Assembly: GCA_021604865.1 (NCBI GenBank)
Contig: BQJU01000068.1
Span: forward strand, 1 to 37,540
Origin: Saprospiraceae bacterium
GTDB taxonomy: Bacteria > Bacteroidota > Bacteroidia > Chitinophagales > Saprospiraceae
Direction of reading: 5' to 3'
Length of the DNA stretch: 37,540 nucleotides
The position numbers and the translations under genes are program-made. Below, piece by piece: positions 16,391 to 26,900 of the stretch (position 1 is its first letter; the number at the start of each line of letters is the position of its first letter). The notes beneath the pieces were generated by a model that was given only the letters and a program-made list of their open reading frames with translations, was not told where the DNA came from and did no database searches.

Positions 16391-19300
16391 TTATCTAATT
16401 AATGTGGTTTGCCCCCGGAAAGGTTCTTCCATTTGATCAAATGGATATTCTACTTCCAAATACCAAATATAAACGCCCGGCAACATGGGTTCATCCTTGA
16501 ATGTTCCGTCCCAGCCTTGGGTAGGATCATTGACCATAAAGTCACTGTTCTCATAAACTAATTCACCCCAGCGATCAAATATCTGGAAAAGCTTGACCCT
16601 GGTTCCTTCCCTTCCATGAACCAGCAACAAATCATTGGTATTATCGCCATTAGGTGTAAACCCAGTAGGTACAACTGCATAACGGGGTTTGTCAACAAAA
16701 ACAGTAACCAGGTCGGTGTCCTCACAACCATTTTCATCAATACCGTATAGCTCATAAATGATGGTATTCTCAGGCGATGCCCAAGGCACCGTACATTCCG
16801 TACAGCTGAGTGTACCTTCGTAAGGAGCAGACCAGATAAATTCCGGGTCAGCGCCATTGGCGGCATTTTGAAATTCCACAAAAAGTCGAACAGAATCCCC
16901 AAGAAGCACGGTCTTATCATCCCCCGCATAAATGCTGAATTCATCTGGTTCATTGATTACTGCCTGATCAATGAGTCGACAGCCTTTGGCATCAATAATG
17001 TAGATATTATAGGTGTCGGCAGTCAGCCCGATTAATGTTCCTGTACCTAGAAAATCAGTATTGTTTAAACTAAACCGATAAGGTATGTTGCCGCCGGATG
17101 GGTTGACAAAGATGGTGCCATCACGGTCACCGAAACAACTGACATCTTTGGTTTGTATATCGGCAATTAGAGGATCGGGCTGGATAATTTCAATGTCTTC
17201 TATTTTTTCGCAACCATTTTCGTCTGTAATGGTCAAGGAATAAACCCCGGCAATCAGATTTTCAAGATCGGGATCGTCCACACCAATGGACCAGCTATAT
17301 TTATAACCCGGTATTCCTCCTGAAATTCTGGTGGTAATGATTCCGTTTGCATCACCAAAACAATCATTGTTTTCGGTTTCGTAACTTATTGCAATATCTG
17401 TAGGTTGTCCGATATCCACCGATCCAAATGATTGACAGCCAATATTATCGGTAACCGTGACGCTATAAGTTCCCGCACTCAATCCCGAAGCTGTCGCTGT
17501 ATTTTGATTGCCTGCATTTACATCCCAAAGAAAGGTGAAACTGCTATTTTCTCCAATCACATTGGCCACAGTAGCACTGCCGTCAGTACTATCAAAACAG
17601 AGGGCTGAACTAGCATTTATATCGAAAGTAATAGGTATCGGATCAGGCAGGAGCCGTGAGATTTCGGTTGAACAACCCTGATTGTCAGAAATACTTACGG
17701 TATACGTTACTCCACCAGGTACATTGGAGATGGATACGCCCTGCTGGCCATTACTCCATACAAAGTTATAATCGTCTTCATTGCCATCCTGACCATTTCC
17801 ACCACCAAAGTCATTAATGCCCAGGCTACCATTAGCATCCCCGTTACAGGTAGGTCGACCTATAATCATATTGGCAAATAGAGGTTCCAGGTCTTCAAGC
17901 AAAAGAGTATCTACCGCTGTACATCCGGCTTCATCAGTAACCGTGACTGTTGTCATTCCGGGACTGAGATTTATAGCTGTTGGTTGGTTTTGCCCATTTT
18001 CCCAGGCATAAGAATAGTTAGGGCCTGTACCTCCTGTTGCCACGGCGCTAGCTTCATTGCCAGATTCGCCATTACACCCAAGTATCGTTTGTTGAGCTTC
18101 GACGCTCACGCCGGAATTTGGTTGGCCAACAGTAAAATTCATCTCGGATTCACAACCATTAAAATCAGTAACCATAACACTGTGTGATCCCGGTGAAAGG
18201 CTCATAGCTTGGTCGCCTGTTTCTCCATTATCCCAGGCATAGGCATAGGGGAGGGTTCCTCCGGCTGGCGTAGCAAAAGCAGTACCTTCGGCGGTCTCAA
18301 AACAGGGCGTATCAGTTATATCTAAAGCGATTACAAGAGAGTCCGGTTGTGTAATTTCAATTTCAGCTTCGGTTTGGCAGAAAAAAGCATCCGTCACTGT
18401 TACTGTGTAGGTACCAGCAGGCAGAAAAACAGCTGTTTGGTTGATCTGTTGTAGCTCATCACTCCACAAATATGAATAAGGTGCAAAACCATCAGTGATG
18501 TACACTGTGGCGTTTCCTGTACTTGTATTATAACAAGAAGTAGGTGTCATAACAATACTGTCGATACTAATCATATCGCCAACACCACATTCATTATATA
18601 CACAGCTACCTTCTCCAGTGTCAACATTACAATCAAGCGGTGAACCGAAAGTATAGGCTCGAACCTGTAGGGTTACCTGGTCTCCCAAACTTAGGTTGTC
18701 GACCAGATAGGAGGTGGCATTGATTGGCCCCTGCCAGCCACCTTGGTTTCCGTTAATAATAATATTGATTTCATAGGCCATCAGGCCACCCACAATATTC
18801 CAGGTAAAATCAATTCCGCCATTGCCATTAGGCGCACATTCAACTAATGGAGCTGGAATCTCCTGAACAACGGTCACATTGACAGTATCCTGGATCGTAC
18901 AACCGTATAAATCATCGATAACAACGATATATTCCTGATCACTGCCTGGGTTGATCTCCGGATCTGGACAGTCATCACAACTCAGTCCGGTAGGAGGTGA
19001 CCAGTCAAAGGTAATCTCATTAGAAGAATTGAAAGTAATGGACCAGGAAACAAATTCACCTAGCTCATTGCCGGCATTATCTGTAATCATCAGGCTCCAA
19101 TCTCCATTTGTTTGAGCACCTGTAAAGTCTGTCCAGTTGCCTATAGGTTGAAAATCACCAGTATAAGGAGAAGTACCACCTGTAATTGGCGTAGCAGCTC
19201 CAGGTGTGAAACAGGTATTGGACAAGCGGTTGCCATTGACCGATCCGGGGTTAATCAGATTGATTTGTTGCCCGGTAGGTGCTCGGAGTCGGACATTAAG

Positions 19301-21217
19301 GTCTTCCGCAAAAAACACTTGAATATTTTCAATATCGATACAAACGGAAGCAATCTGGCTGACTGGATCGGTTAGCGTCAGCGGAGCGACACTATTCACA
19401 TTAAGCACTGAAACCAGCGGTGACCCTACAGGGTTTGTGGTGAAACCAAATTCCTGCATAGGAAAAGTCTCAAAAGGTACTACTGTTTCGAGTTCAACTT
19501 CAGCACTTAAATCTACCTGAGCACCGCCTCCAGAGCAAAGAATAATATCTTCAATAGGAGTAAAGTTGTCTTCACAACTATGACAATCCGGATGAGTTTC
19601 TGGCAATATCGAAAAGGCCAATGTCGTATCATAGGTGCAACCAAAATCATCGGTTACCCAGAAAGTATAGAGTGCACTTCCCGCATTTTGTGGAGCCGCA
19701 GCAATGGAATCCTGGCTTTCATAAAATATGGTAGGATTGTTTTCCCAGCCATAATCCACCAGATTGGGCGTAAAAGTTTCGAGATTTGGGAAAATAGAGG
19801 GGTCAAAATTGATACTCCACTCAAATACCCAACCATTATCGCTTCCCCACTGATCCTGTACGATAATGGTCCACTCTCCATTTAAAGGGCAACCCAGTAA
19901 AGCATCAAGAGATTCATAAGGAGCGTATTCACCTGCTGGTAAAGTATGCGGATCAAAAGTATTGATATAATTGGTCCAGGTATACTCCCCATCGGGAACC
20001 CAGCAATATTCAAAGCCAGTTCCCTGCAAGGGAGGATCGCTATTGTCATCATTGTCAATTGGAATACCGAGGTAAGTTTCATTACCAATAAATTCCTGAT
20101 TTTGGAGGATAACCTGGGTGCCGTCCGGGCAGGAAATAAATACATCCAGGTCAAACATCCAGGAATGCTCCATGGTCACACATATACTGAGTAAATCTTC
20201 AATATTGGTCAGGGTTTGACCAGGAGAGAAGTCAGTGATATCAATACTCGTTTCATAAACGGCCCCCGTACCATCTGGTAATGCCAGTGTGTCGGACCGG
20301 ATACCTCCAGCCTGAAAACTTCCAGGAGTAGGTTGGACAGAAACATCGTAATCAGCAGTGGTATCGACGGTACCCACTAGTTGGATGGTGTCGCCGGCAC
20401 AATATTCCGGGTCAAGGGTTCCATCTACATTAAAAACAGGATAAGTAGAAACCCTTACTCGTTGGGTAATAAAATTGGTATTGTAACAATCATTTTGATC
20501 CCGGATAGTTAGTTGGACAATGTATCCTCCGGGTTCTTCGTAGACGTTCGTGACATTGGGGCCCACTGCGCTATTGCCATCTCCAAAATCCCAGGAAAAA
20601 GAGGAAGTCAGATCCGAGTGATTGTAAATGATCCCATTCTGAGGATAGAGGCCGGTTCCCTGAAAGGTAACCCGTTGACCAGGACAAATGTCAATCCATC
20701 CGGTATCTACTGGATTGACCGGTGGGTCAGAACTAGCTAATACTGCAGTAATCAACTGACAAGAAGTAATACAGTTGATATCAGCATTCCAGCCGGCGCC
20801 CACCTCTCCGTCATTGTCGGATTGGAAAACGATCGTGATACATCCGCCTGGATTAGCGGCTGTGGCCTGTACAACAAAGGCATTCCCAGGTGGTTCAAAC
20901 GGATTTGGAACCTGATAAATCTGTGGCGCTCCTGCAGTGGTTCCATCATAAAAGGTAAGGGTATCCCCGGTACCTAGACTGGTACCCGAAAAAATTAATT
21001 GGGCATGGGTATCCCCAAAACTTCCATCCGAGCATATAGTATAGGTGAAGTCCTCATTCTCACTATAATTTCCCGAGCCACCTCCACTATCCTGGAAAAA
21101 ACCGTCACAGGTTTGAACCTGGCCATTGGTGATCGGAAACGTTTGAGCTTTAAGATGGATACTGGGCAATGAAAGTATCAATGCAACTGATAAAAAGAAC
21201 TGTGTGAATCTCACCAT
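16391..21217 (-). CDS. Multidomain T9SS type B cargo adhesin with SprB repeats
   Basis: The 1608-residue protein has a signal peptide (residues 1-25). A CUB-like domain follows (about 35-150; DTLTFYDGTTAGAPQ and a terminal GWNADINC), then a PKD domain (about 170-255; FSWDFGDGNSA). Two proprotein-convertase P-like domains come next (about 285-475 and 570-735; SICVTMEHSWMFDLDVFISC and SVCIDIENIQVFFAEDLNVR). After a fibronectin-like segment there are seven SprB-type repeats of roughly 76 residues (about 890-1425), each with a Cys in the first strand and a final TVTDxxGC-like motif. The last 96 residues (VPTGFTPNGDNTNDLL, then FDRWGELVYE and WDGTF) form the gliding-motility type C-terminal sorting domain. 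It should cross the outer membrane by T9SS and sit at the surface; type B signals depend on SprF-like partners. The 1608 codons show no frameshift. Adhesion or gliding is the family-level role; the ligand is unknown. Confidence 0.93.
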   Translation of the reverse strand: MVRFTQFFLSVALILSLPSIHLKAQTFPITNGQVQTCDGFFQDSGGGSGNYSENEDFTYTICSDGSFGDTHAQLIFSGTSLGTGDTLTFYDGTTAGAPQIYQVPNPFEPPGNAFVVQATAANPGGCITIVFQSDNDGEVGAGWNADINCITSCQLITAVLASSDPPVNPVDTGWIDICPGQRVTFQGTGLYPQNGIIYNHSDLTSSFSWDFGDGNSAVGPNVTNVYEEPGGYIVQLTIRDQNDCYNTNFITQRVRVSTYPVFNVDGTLDPEYCAGDTIQLVGTVDTTADYDVSVQPTPGSFQAGGIRSDTLALPDGTGAVYETSIDITDFSPGQTLTNIEDLLSICVTMEHSWMFDLDVFISCPDGTQVILQNQEFIGNETYLGIPIDNDDNSDPPLQGTGFEYCWVPDGEYTWTNYINTFDPHTLPAGEYAPYESLDALLGCPLNGEWTIIVQDQWGSDNGWVFEWSINFDPSIFPNLETFTPNLVDYGWENNPTIFYESQDSIAAAPQNAGSALYTFWVTDDFGCTYDTTLAFSILPETHPDCHSCEDNFTPIEDIILCSGGGAQVDLSAEVELETVVPFETFPMQEFGFTTNPVGSPLVSVLNVNSVAPLTLTDPVSQIASVCIDIENIQVFFAEDLNVRLRAPTGQQINLINPGSVNGNRLSNTCFTPGAATPITGGTSPYTGDFQPIGNWTDFTGAQTNGDWSLMITDNAGNELGEFVSWSITFNSSNEITFDWSPPTGLSCDDCPDPEINPGSDQEYIVVIDDLYGCTIQDTVNVTVVQEIPAPLVECAPNGNGGIDFTWNIVGGLMAYEINIIINGNQGGWQGPINATSYLVDNLSLGDQVTLQVRAYTFGSPLDCNVDTGEGSCVYNECGVGDMISIDSIVMTPTSCYNTSTGNATVYITDGFAPYSYLWSDELQQINQTAVFLPAGTYTVTVTDAFFCQTEAEIEITQPDSLVIALDITDTPCFETAEGTAFATPAGGTLPYAYAWDNGETGDQAMSLSPGSHSVMVTDFNGCESEMNFTVGQPNSGVSVEAQQTILGCNGESGNEASAVATGGTGPNYSYAWENGQNQPTAINLSPGMTTVTVTDEAGCTAVDTLLLEDLEPLFANMIIGRPTCNGDANGSLGINDFGGGNGQDGNEDDYNFVWSNGQQGVSISNVPGGVTYTVSISDNQGCSTEISRLLPDPIPITFDINASSALCFDSTDGSATVANVIGENSSFTFLWDVNAGNQNTATASGLSAGTYSVTVTDNIGCQSFGSVDIGQPTDIAISYETENNDCFGDANGIITTRISGGIPGYKYSWSIGVDDPDLENLIAGVYSLTITDENGCEKIEDIEIIQPDPLIADIQTKDVSCFGDRDGTIFVNPSGGNIPYRFSLNNTDFLGTGTLIGLTADTYNIYIIDAKGCRLIDQAVINEPDEFSIYAGDDKTVLLGDSVRLFVEFQNAANGADPEFIWSAPYEGTLSCTECTVPWASPENTIIYELYGIDENGCEDTDLVTVFVDKPRYAVVPTGFTPNGDNTNDLLLVHGREGTRVKLFQIFDRWGELVYENSDFMVNDPTQGWDGTFKDEPMLPGVYIWYLEVEYPFDQMEEPFRGQTTLIR

Positions 21218-21693
21218 CTGTGTTTTGTTTAATTTTTTTGAATCTGGCGAATTGGATTATTCTTTGCTGCTGGTAAAACACAGTAGTATGTATGCTATTA
21301 AATTGCAACGAGACCGTAGTTTGAAACAGGGTTTGTTGTGCTACTGAGGGTTCGCAAAGGCAATTATATTGTCTTTCAACAATATGTCGCGGAGATGTTA
21401 AAGGATGTTGAAGCAAATTTAGTAAAAAACCATTTAATATATAAAATTTCCTCCCTCATTAACCAATCAACTTCTCATAAATGTATTGTTTAATCCCGGA
21501 ATCCCTAGCAATTTTAACTTTAAAAAAAAACAATTCAACGATATTTGTCACAATCTAATCAATAGAGTCTTTTAGGAAGCAATTTGCTGCTTGATTTTTT
21601 ATAACACATGGATAAATCAACTCCTGATCCAGGTGGTAAACATTTGATCGCGAAAAAAAGAGGCAGGTCTGCTTCTTCCTCCCGACTATTGGC
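21218..21693. other. Intergenic region between divergent adhesin and folD genes
   Basis: About 476 bases separate the adhesin start from the folD promoter element. The stretch is AT-rich with long A-runs near 21523. It must hold the adhesin promoter, but no complete TTTG-N19-TAnnTTTG match was found on the minus strand. I see no gene, tRNA or structured RNA in it. Confidence 0.4.
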
Positions 21694-21701
21694 TAAATTT
21701 G
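21694..21701 (+). promoter_or_regulatory. -7 promoter element of the folD operon
   Basis: TAAATTTG fits TAnnTTTG and lies 30 bases before the folD ATG at 21732, a normal leader length. The -33 region has only a partial match (CTTC). The element also overlaps an in-frame TTG at 21699, which argues against that codon as the start. Confidence 0.45.
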
Positions 21702-21731
21702 TCGTTTTTGCAACAGAAAATACCCAGAAGT

Positions 21732-22610
21732 ATGGAAATTATTGATGGAAAATTACTTTCCGAACAAGTAAAAGCGGAAATTGCAGAATCTGTAAAAAAT
21801 ATGATAGCAACTGGTCAGCGGCAGCCCCATCTGGCGGCTGTATTGGTTGGAGAAGATCCGGCAAGCCAGGTATATGTACGCAATAAAGTTCGCTCCTGTG
21901 AGCAAGTAGGTTTTAAATCAACCCTGATCCGTAAAAGTGCGGAAATTACCGAAGTGGAATTGTTGGATATTGTAAACAACCTCAACAAGGATGAGGACAT
22001 CGATGGTTTTATTGTTCAATTGCCACTGCCCGGTCACATCAACGAGGAAAAAATTACATTAGCCATTTCTCCGGCAAAAGATGTAGACGGTTTTCATCCG
22101 GTTAATTTTGGCAGAATGGCTCAGGGGATGCCCTGCTATTTGCCTGCTACACCTGCCGGAATATTGGAAATGCTCAAGCGATATAATATCCCTACTTCTG
22201 GAAAGGAAGTTGTCGTTGTCGGCCGCAGTAATATAGTCGGCACACCTATTAGTATCTTGCTTTCTCGAAAGCAGGAAATTGGCAACGCTACAGTAACGCT
22301 GTGTCATAGCAGAACGAGAAATCTGGAAGAACACACTCGCAGGGCTGATATTCTGATTGCTTCCATTGGCCGCGCCAACCAGATCACAGGTGATATGGTG
22401 AAAGAGGGCGTAGTCGTGATTGATGTCGGTATTAACCGGGTTGATGATGCCTCTGCAAAAAGAGGATATCGTTTGACGGGTGATGTCGATTTTGAAAGTG
22501 TTGCTCCCAAAGCAAGTTATATAACACCAGTTCCGGGAGGAGTTGGGCCAATGACCGTTGTTTCACTTTTATTAAATACCTTAAAGTCTCGGGTGGAAAG
22601 AATTTATTAA
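21732..22610 (+). CDS. folD: Methylenetetrahydrofolate dehydrogenase/cyclohydrolase FolD
   Basis: The 292-residue product is the bifunctional FolD enzyme, which converts 5,10-methylene-THF to 10-formyl-THF with NADP in the cytoplasm and supplies one-carbon units for purines and formyl-Met. Motifs seen are PHLAAVLVGEDPASQVYVRNK with the catalytic Lys of YVxxK, FIVQLPLPGHI, DVDGFHPVNFGRM, the Rossmann segment VVVVGRSNIVGTPI, and the end signature TPVPGGVGPMTVV. The length is typical (about 290). ATG 21732 was chosen over TTG 21699 because MEIIDGKLLSEQVKAEI is the family N-terminus. It is the first gene of an operon with the DinB-like gene, 16 bases on. Confidence 0.97.
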   Translation: MEIIDGKLLSEQVKAEIAESVKNMIATGQRQPHLAAVLVGEDPASQVYVRNKVRSCEQVGFKSTLIRKSAEITEVELLDIVNNLNKDEDIDGFIVQLPLPGHINEEKITLAISPAKDVDGFHPVNFGRMAQGMPCYLPATPAGILEMLKRYNIPTSGKEVVVVGRSNIVGTPISILLSRKQEIGNATVTLCHSRTRNLEEHTRRADILIASIGRANQITGDMVKEGVVVIDVGINRVDDASAKRGYRLTGDVDFESVAPKASYITPVPGGVGPMTVVSLLLNTLKSRVERIY

Positions 22611-22626
22611 ATATTGCGAAGTTGAT

Positions 22627-23133
22627 ATGAATTGTAAGGAAGGAACCAAGGATATCATTCGACAAATTGCGGGATTGTTGGAGCAATTGGACAATGCAAC
22701 ACTATTAAAACCTTTGGAGATTTTCGGAGGTTCAAGTTTGGGACAGCATTTTAGACATATTCTTGATTTTTATCAATGTTTACTCAGGGGCACCCTTACC
22801 GGGACTGTTGATTATGCACAAAGAGAGAGAGACCCAAAAATAGAAAGCGATACCCGACATGCCAGCCAGGCTTTTATGGGGTTAATTTCAGAAATAGCCA
22901 AAAATGAGGATGATTTGTCACTTGCCATTTGGGGGGATTTTTCGAGTAATCCGGCAGCAGGCCGCCAAAAACTGAACTCTACCTTTGGTCGGGAATTGAT
23001 GTACGCATACGATCATGCCATACATCATCTGGCCATGATAAAAATTGGCTTGCAAATTGCATTTCCTCATCAGCAAATTGAACAAAACCTTGGTGTTTCA
23101 CCCTCTACTATTAAGTACCATTCAGATCAGTAA
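22627..23133 (+). CDS. DinB-like four-helix protein
   Basis: The 168-residue product has the DinB/YfiT-like fold signature: a first helix around DIIRQIAGLLEQLDN, GQHFRHILDFYQCL with the His ligand pair HFRH, a middle helical stretch, and the C-terminal YDHAIHHLAMIKIGL with further His ligands. Proteins of this superfamily bind a metal through three His and include thiol-dependent S-transferases; the reaction for this one is not known. It is cytoplasmic. It ends 2 bases before prmA starts, so the pair is likely translationally coupled. The insert around DYAQRERDPKIESDTRHA is charged and probably surface-exposed. Confidence 0.78.
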   Translation: MNCKEGTKDIIRQIAGLLEQLDNATLLKPLEIFGGSSLGQHFRHILDFYQCLLRGTLTGTVDYAQRERDPKIESDTRHASQAFMGLISEIAKNEDDLSLAIWGDFSSNPAAGRQKLNSTFGRELMYAYDHAIHHLAMIKIGLQIAFPHQQIEQNLGVSPSTIKYHSDQ

Positions 23134-23135
23134 TT

Positions 23136-23957
23136 ATGGATTATTATCAATACCGCATTCAGTCGGGTGCAACGGACCCGGCTATTATTATGGCCTTTTT
23201 GGCGGCATTACCTTTTGATAGTTTTGAAGAAGAGGAGGATACATTGAATGCCTATATTCCCACAAACCTGGACAATAAAGAAATTTCATCACTATTGGAT
23301 GAACTCGCCAGCGAATTCAAGTTTAGTTGGGAACGCCATCTCCTACCACACCAGAACTGGAACGAGATTTGGGAAGCAAATTTCCAACCCATCCAGGTAG
23401 GTGGTTTTTGTGGAATACGGGCCGATTTTCATGCCGCATTTGCAGATGTCAGGCACGAAATAATAATCAATCCTAAAATGGCCTTTGGTACTGGGCACCA
23501 TGCCACTACTTACATGATGATCGACCTGATGCAAGACCTCAATCTATCCAAAAAGAAAATCCTGGACTATGGTTGTGGAACGGGCATTTTGGCCATTCTT
23601 GCGGCTAAACTCGGTGCAAAACCTATCATTGCCGTAGATATTGATCAAGAATCTTATCAAAATACGATCGACAATGCCAAGATCAATGGCATTTCCGGGA
23701 TAACAACCATTCATGGTACCCTGGAGGATGTTCCTGGCGTGGGCTATGAAATAATTCTGGCCAATATCAACCGGAACGTAATTTTGTCGACGCTTAAATC
23801 GTTATATAATAAACTGAATTCCGGTGGGGTTTTGTTAATTTCCGGGATTCTGAATCATGATGGACCTTTGATCGTTCAAGAAGCTGAAGCCGAAAACTTC
23901 CGATTGCTTCAGCAAATTCAACGCGACGAATGGTTAGGGTTCTGGTTTGAAAAATAA
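23136..23957 (+). CDS. prmA: Ribosomal protein L11 methyltransferase PrmA
   Basis: The 273-residue product is PrmA, which trimethylates ribosomal protein L11 from SAM. An N-terminal substrate-binding domain covers about residues 1-90 (WNEIWEANFQPIQVG). The Rossmann methyltransferase domain includes MAFGTGHHATTYMM, motif I LDYGCGTGILAILAAKLGA, VDIDQESYQNTIDNA (acidic ribose-binding residues), the active-site segment ILANINRNVIL, and GVLLISGIL. The length is a little below the E. coli enzyme (293), as usual in Bacteroidota. The gene starts 2 bases after the DinB-like stop, and its tail is followed 16 bases later by the ATG of the large secreted protein. Confidence 0.95.
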   Translation: MDYYQYRIQSGATDPAIIMAFLAALPFDSFEEEEDTLNAYIPTNLDNKEISSLLDELASEFKFSWERHLLPHQNWNEIWEANFQPIQVGGFCGIRADFHAAFADVRHEIIINPKMAFGTGHHATTYMMIDLMQDLNLSKKKILDYGCGTGILAILAAKLGAKPIIAVDIDQESYQNTIDNAKINGISGITTIHGTLEDVPGVGYEIILANINRNVILSTLKSLYNKLNSGGVLLISGILNHDGPLIVQEAEAENFRLLQQIQRDEWLGFWFEK

Positions 23958-23973
23958 AACGCTTATCTTCAAA

Positions 23974-26900
23974 ATGAAAAAAGTTTACCTGCTACTCACT
24001 TGCCTCCTGCTTTCTACTATTTCAATCTTTGGCCAACGTTTGGAAAATTTTTCTGAAAATCAGGGCGAATTCCTCAATCAACTAAAAGATTACATGACTT
24101 CCAGTAAACAGCAAAAACTGGAAGATGCTTTTAAGGAATTCGAAACTGCCATGAAAGGTGGTCTATTTTCAGCCGAAGAAACAGACCAGATCATTAGTAC
24201 TGCAAATGGCATGTTGACCCAAAGAATGGGGGCAAACCCCTATTTTTTTAATTACCTCTTGGGGCTGGTCCTGGTCAAAAAAACAGGTGCAGGCGCTGAT
24301 AAAGAATTTTTAGACTGGCATGTGGTTTTGATTGGGATGTTAGCAGATATGGAAAACCGACGGGTAAAACCCTATAATGATTTTTTGAGTTTTTCCGTTG
24401 ACTTTTTTGAACATGATGCGCTGCGGTATGCCACTGGAGCAGGAACCTCATGGTTGGTTAGAGGTAATGAACATCATTTGAAATATGAGGATAAAATACC
24501 CTTTGTTAGCTTTGATAAATTAAACCTGATTGCTTCTCGTTATGATGACTCCATTCAAATATTGGAAACCAAAGGCAATTTTTATCCGGTAGAAAAAATC
24601 TGGAGAGGGGAGGGAGGTCGAGTGACCTGGGAACGAGTTGGTTTGGATGCTGGGGTGTACGCCGAATTGGGGGAATACGAATTTGAAGTGAAAATGAGTC
24701 TCTATGAGGTACCTAATGCGCGTCTACATTACCCCTTATTTTTTGGTGGACAGGCTATTGAAGGTAATTTTATCGATAAACTTAGTTCCAGTGGGGAAAC
24801 CAATCAAGGTTCGTATCCTCGCTTTGAATCCAAACAAAAGATATTAAAAGTTGACAATATCGGGCGGGGAATAAAATATTCCGGTGGCTTTCGTTTGCAT
24901 GGAACTACGATATATGGTTATGGAGATAAGGAAAACAAAGCCGAGTTGGATATTTTTAATTCCAGAGAAAAGATGGTTTTCCACGGGGCGTCAGAACTAT
25001 TTACGATTCGCCGGGAGGAAAGAATCGGTGGAGAAGGCGTAGATGCAGTTCTTTATTATGGAAAAGATTCTATTTATCACCCTTCTGTGAATTTCAGGTT
25101 TAATATCCCCGAAAGAGAATTGCAATTAAGTCGCGGAAAAAGAGGTAATGACCGCAACCCATTTTTTGATTCTTACCACAACATCAATATTGATGCTGAA
25201 AATATCAACCTATATCTGGAGCAAGATTCCATTGTATTTGGGAAACCTACGGTGAGTATTGCCAAAAAGGGAGACGTGGTATTTGAATCATTAGAGTTTT
25301 TTAGAAAAGCAGAATATGAACGGATTCAAAATATTGCTACGGCTAATCCCATTGCGATAATGAAAGCTACGGCAGAACATGAGGGGACTAACTTCATCAA
25401 TGCCAACTTACTTGCCGAGCGCATCAATTCCAAGTTTACAGTGGCCAATATTGAAAGTCTACTCTACGATTTGGTGTCTAAAGGGTTCATCAATTACGAT
25501 AGTGATGAACAATTGATTGAGATCAAATATAAGGTGAAACACTACGTGGAATCGGATCAGGGGACTTCGGATTATGATAATTTAAGGATCATCTCTAATA
25601 CGAATGAGATCAACGGAACCATGAGCCTTCGCAACCAGGAGTTGCGTATTGATGGCATGACAAAGATGGGATTTAGTGACAAACAAAAGGTCGCTTTGGT
25701 GCCTACTGGCGATATGATCGTAATGAAAAAGGATCGTAATATTGACTTTGATGGGCGGTTATTTGCCGGTTTGAGTGTCCTGGAAGGCAAAGATTTTCAT
25801 TTTGATTATGGAAAATTCCAGGTGGATATGGATTCCGTGCGTTTTTTCGATTTATTTGTGCCTACTGGAGAATTTGATAAAGCACAAAACCCAATAGCTT
25901 TATCTATCGCCTCAAGAATTGAACATTTTAAGGGTGTTTTGTTGATAGATGCACCTCACAACAAATCGGGAAAGGAAGATATTCCGATGTTTCCTTCCCT
26001 GCAAACCAAATCTTCTTCCTTTGTTTATTATTATCGGGACAGTACCCAGGAAAAAGCATATCCTCGTGATTCCTTTTATTTTGAGTTGAAACCGTTTAGC
26101 TTCAACCACCTTGATCTATTCAGTGCTGAAGATTTACACTTTAAGGGTAAACTATTCTCAGCAGATATTTTCCCTGTTTTTGATGAAACACTGGTTTTAC
26201 GCGATGATGAATCACTCGGTTTTTTGTCTGAAACGCCGCAAAATGGCTATCCGGTGTATAAAGATAAAGGCAAGTACAAAGGACAGATTGATCTAAGTAA
26301 TAAAGGGTTGCTTGGATTGGGGAGTTTAAAATATCTCGGTGCTTCGATTGATTCTGAAGACATTATTTTTAAGCCAGATCAATTGATAGGTAGTGCGGAT
26401 AAATTCAACCTGGATGAAAACCGCCAAAGTGCCGTTGAAGTTCCACGGGTACGCGGTGTCGATGTACGCATTGACTGGCGTCCTTACAAAGATAGTATGT
26501 ACGTTAGTTCGGAAGAGGCTCCTTTCCAATTGTTTCAGGAAGGAGACCACGAATTGGAGGGCACGTTGATTCTTACACCGACTGGCCTTAAAGCCAATGG
26601 TACCCTTAATTGGGAAAAGGCCAGTATGCGGTCCAAATTGTTTTCTTTTGGTGCCTTTTCTGCGGAAGCTGATACTATGGATTTAAAGATTAATTCTTTT
26701 GATGCTGAAGATCTGGCATTAAGGACCACCAATGTAAATGGCAAAGTGGATTTTGATGAAAAGCTGGGAACCTTTAAAGCAAATGATGAATATCTAGTTA
26801 CGGAATTGCCTTATAATCAATACATTACTTCGATGAATGAGTTCAATTGGGATATGCCCAAAGAAACCATTTTCTTCGAAGCTGATGAAAACAAGCCGGG

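Noticed and set aside
16558-16953. 131-codon alternative frame within the adhesin
   Set aside because: It is a shadow of the adhesin gene, whose sorting domain and SprB repeats are coded in the other frame.
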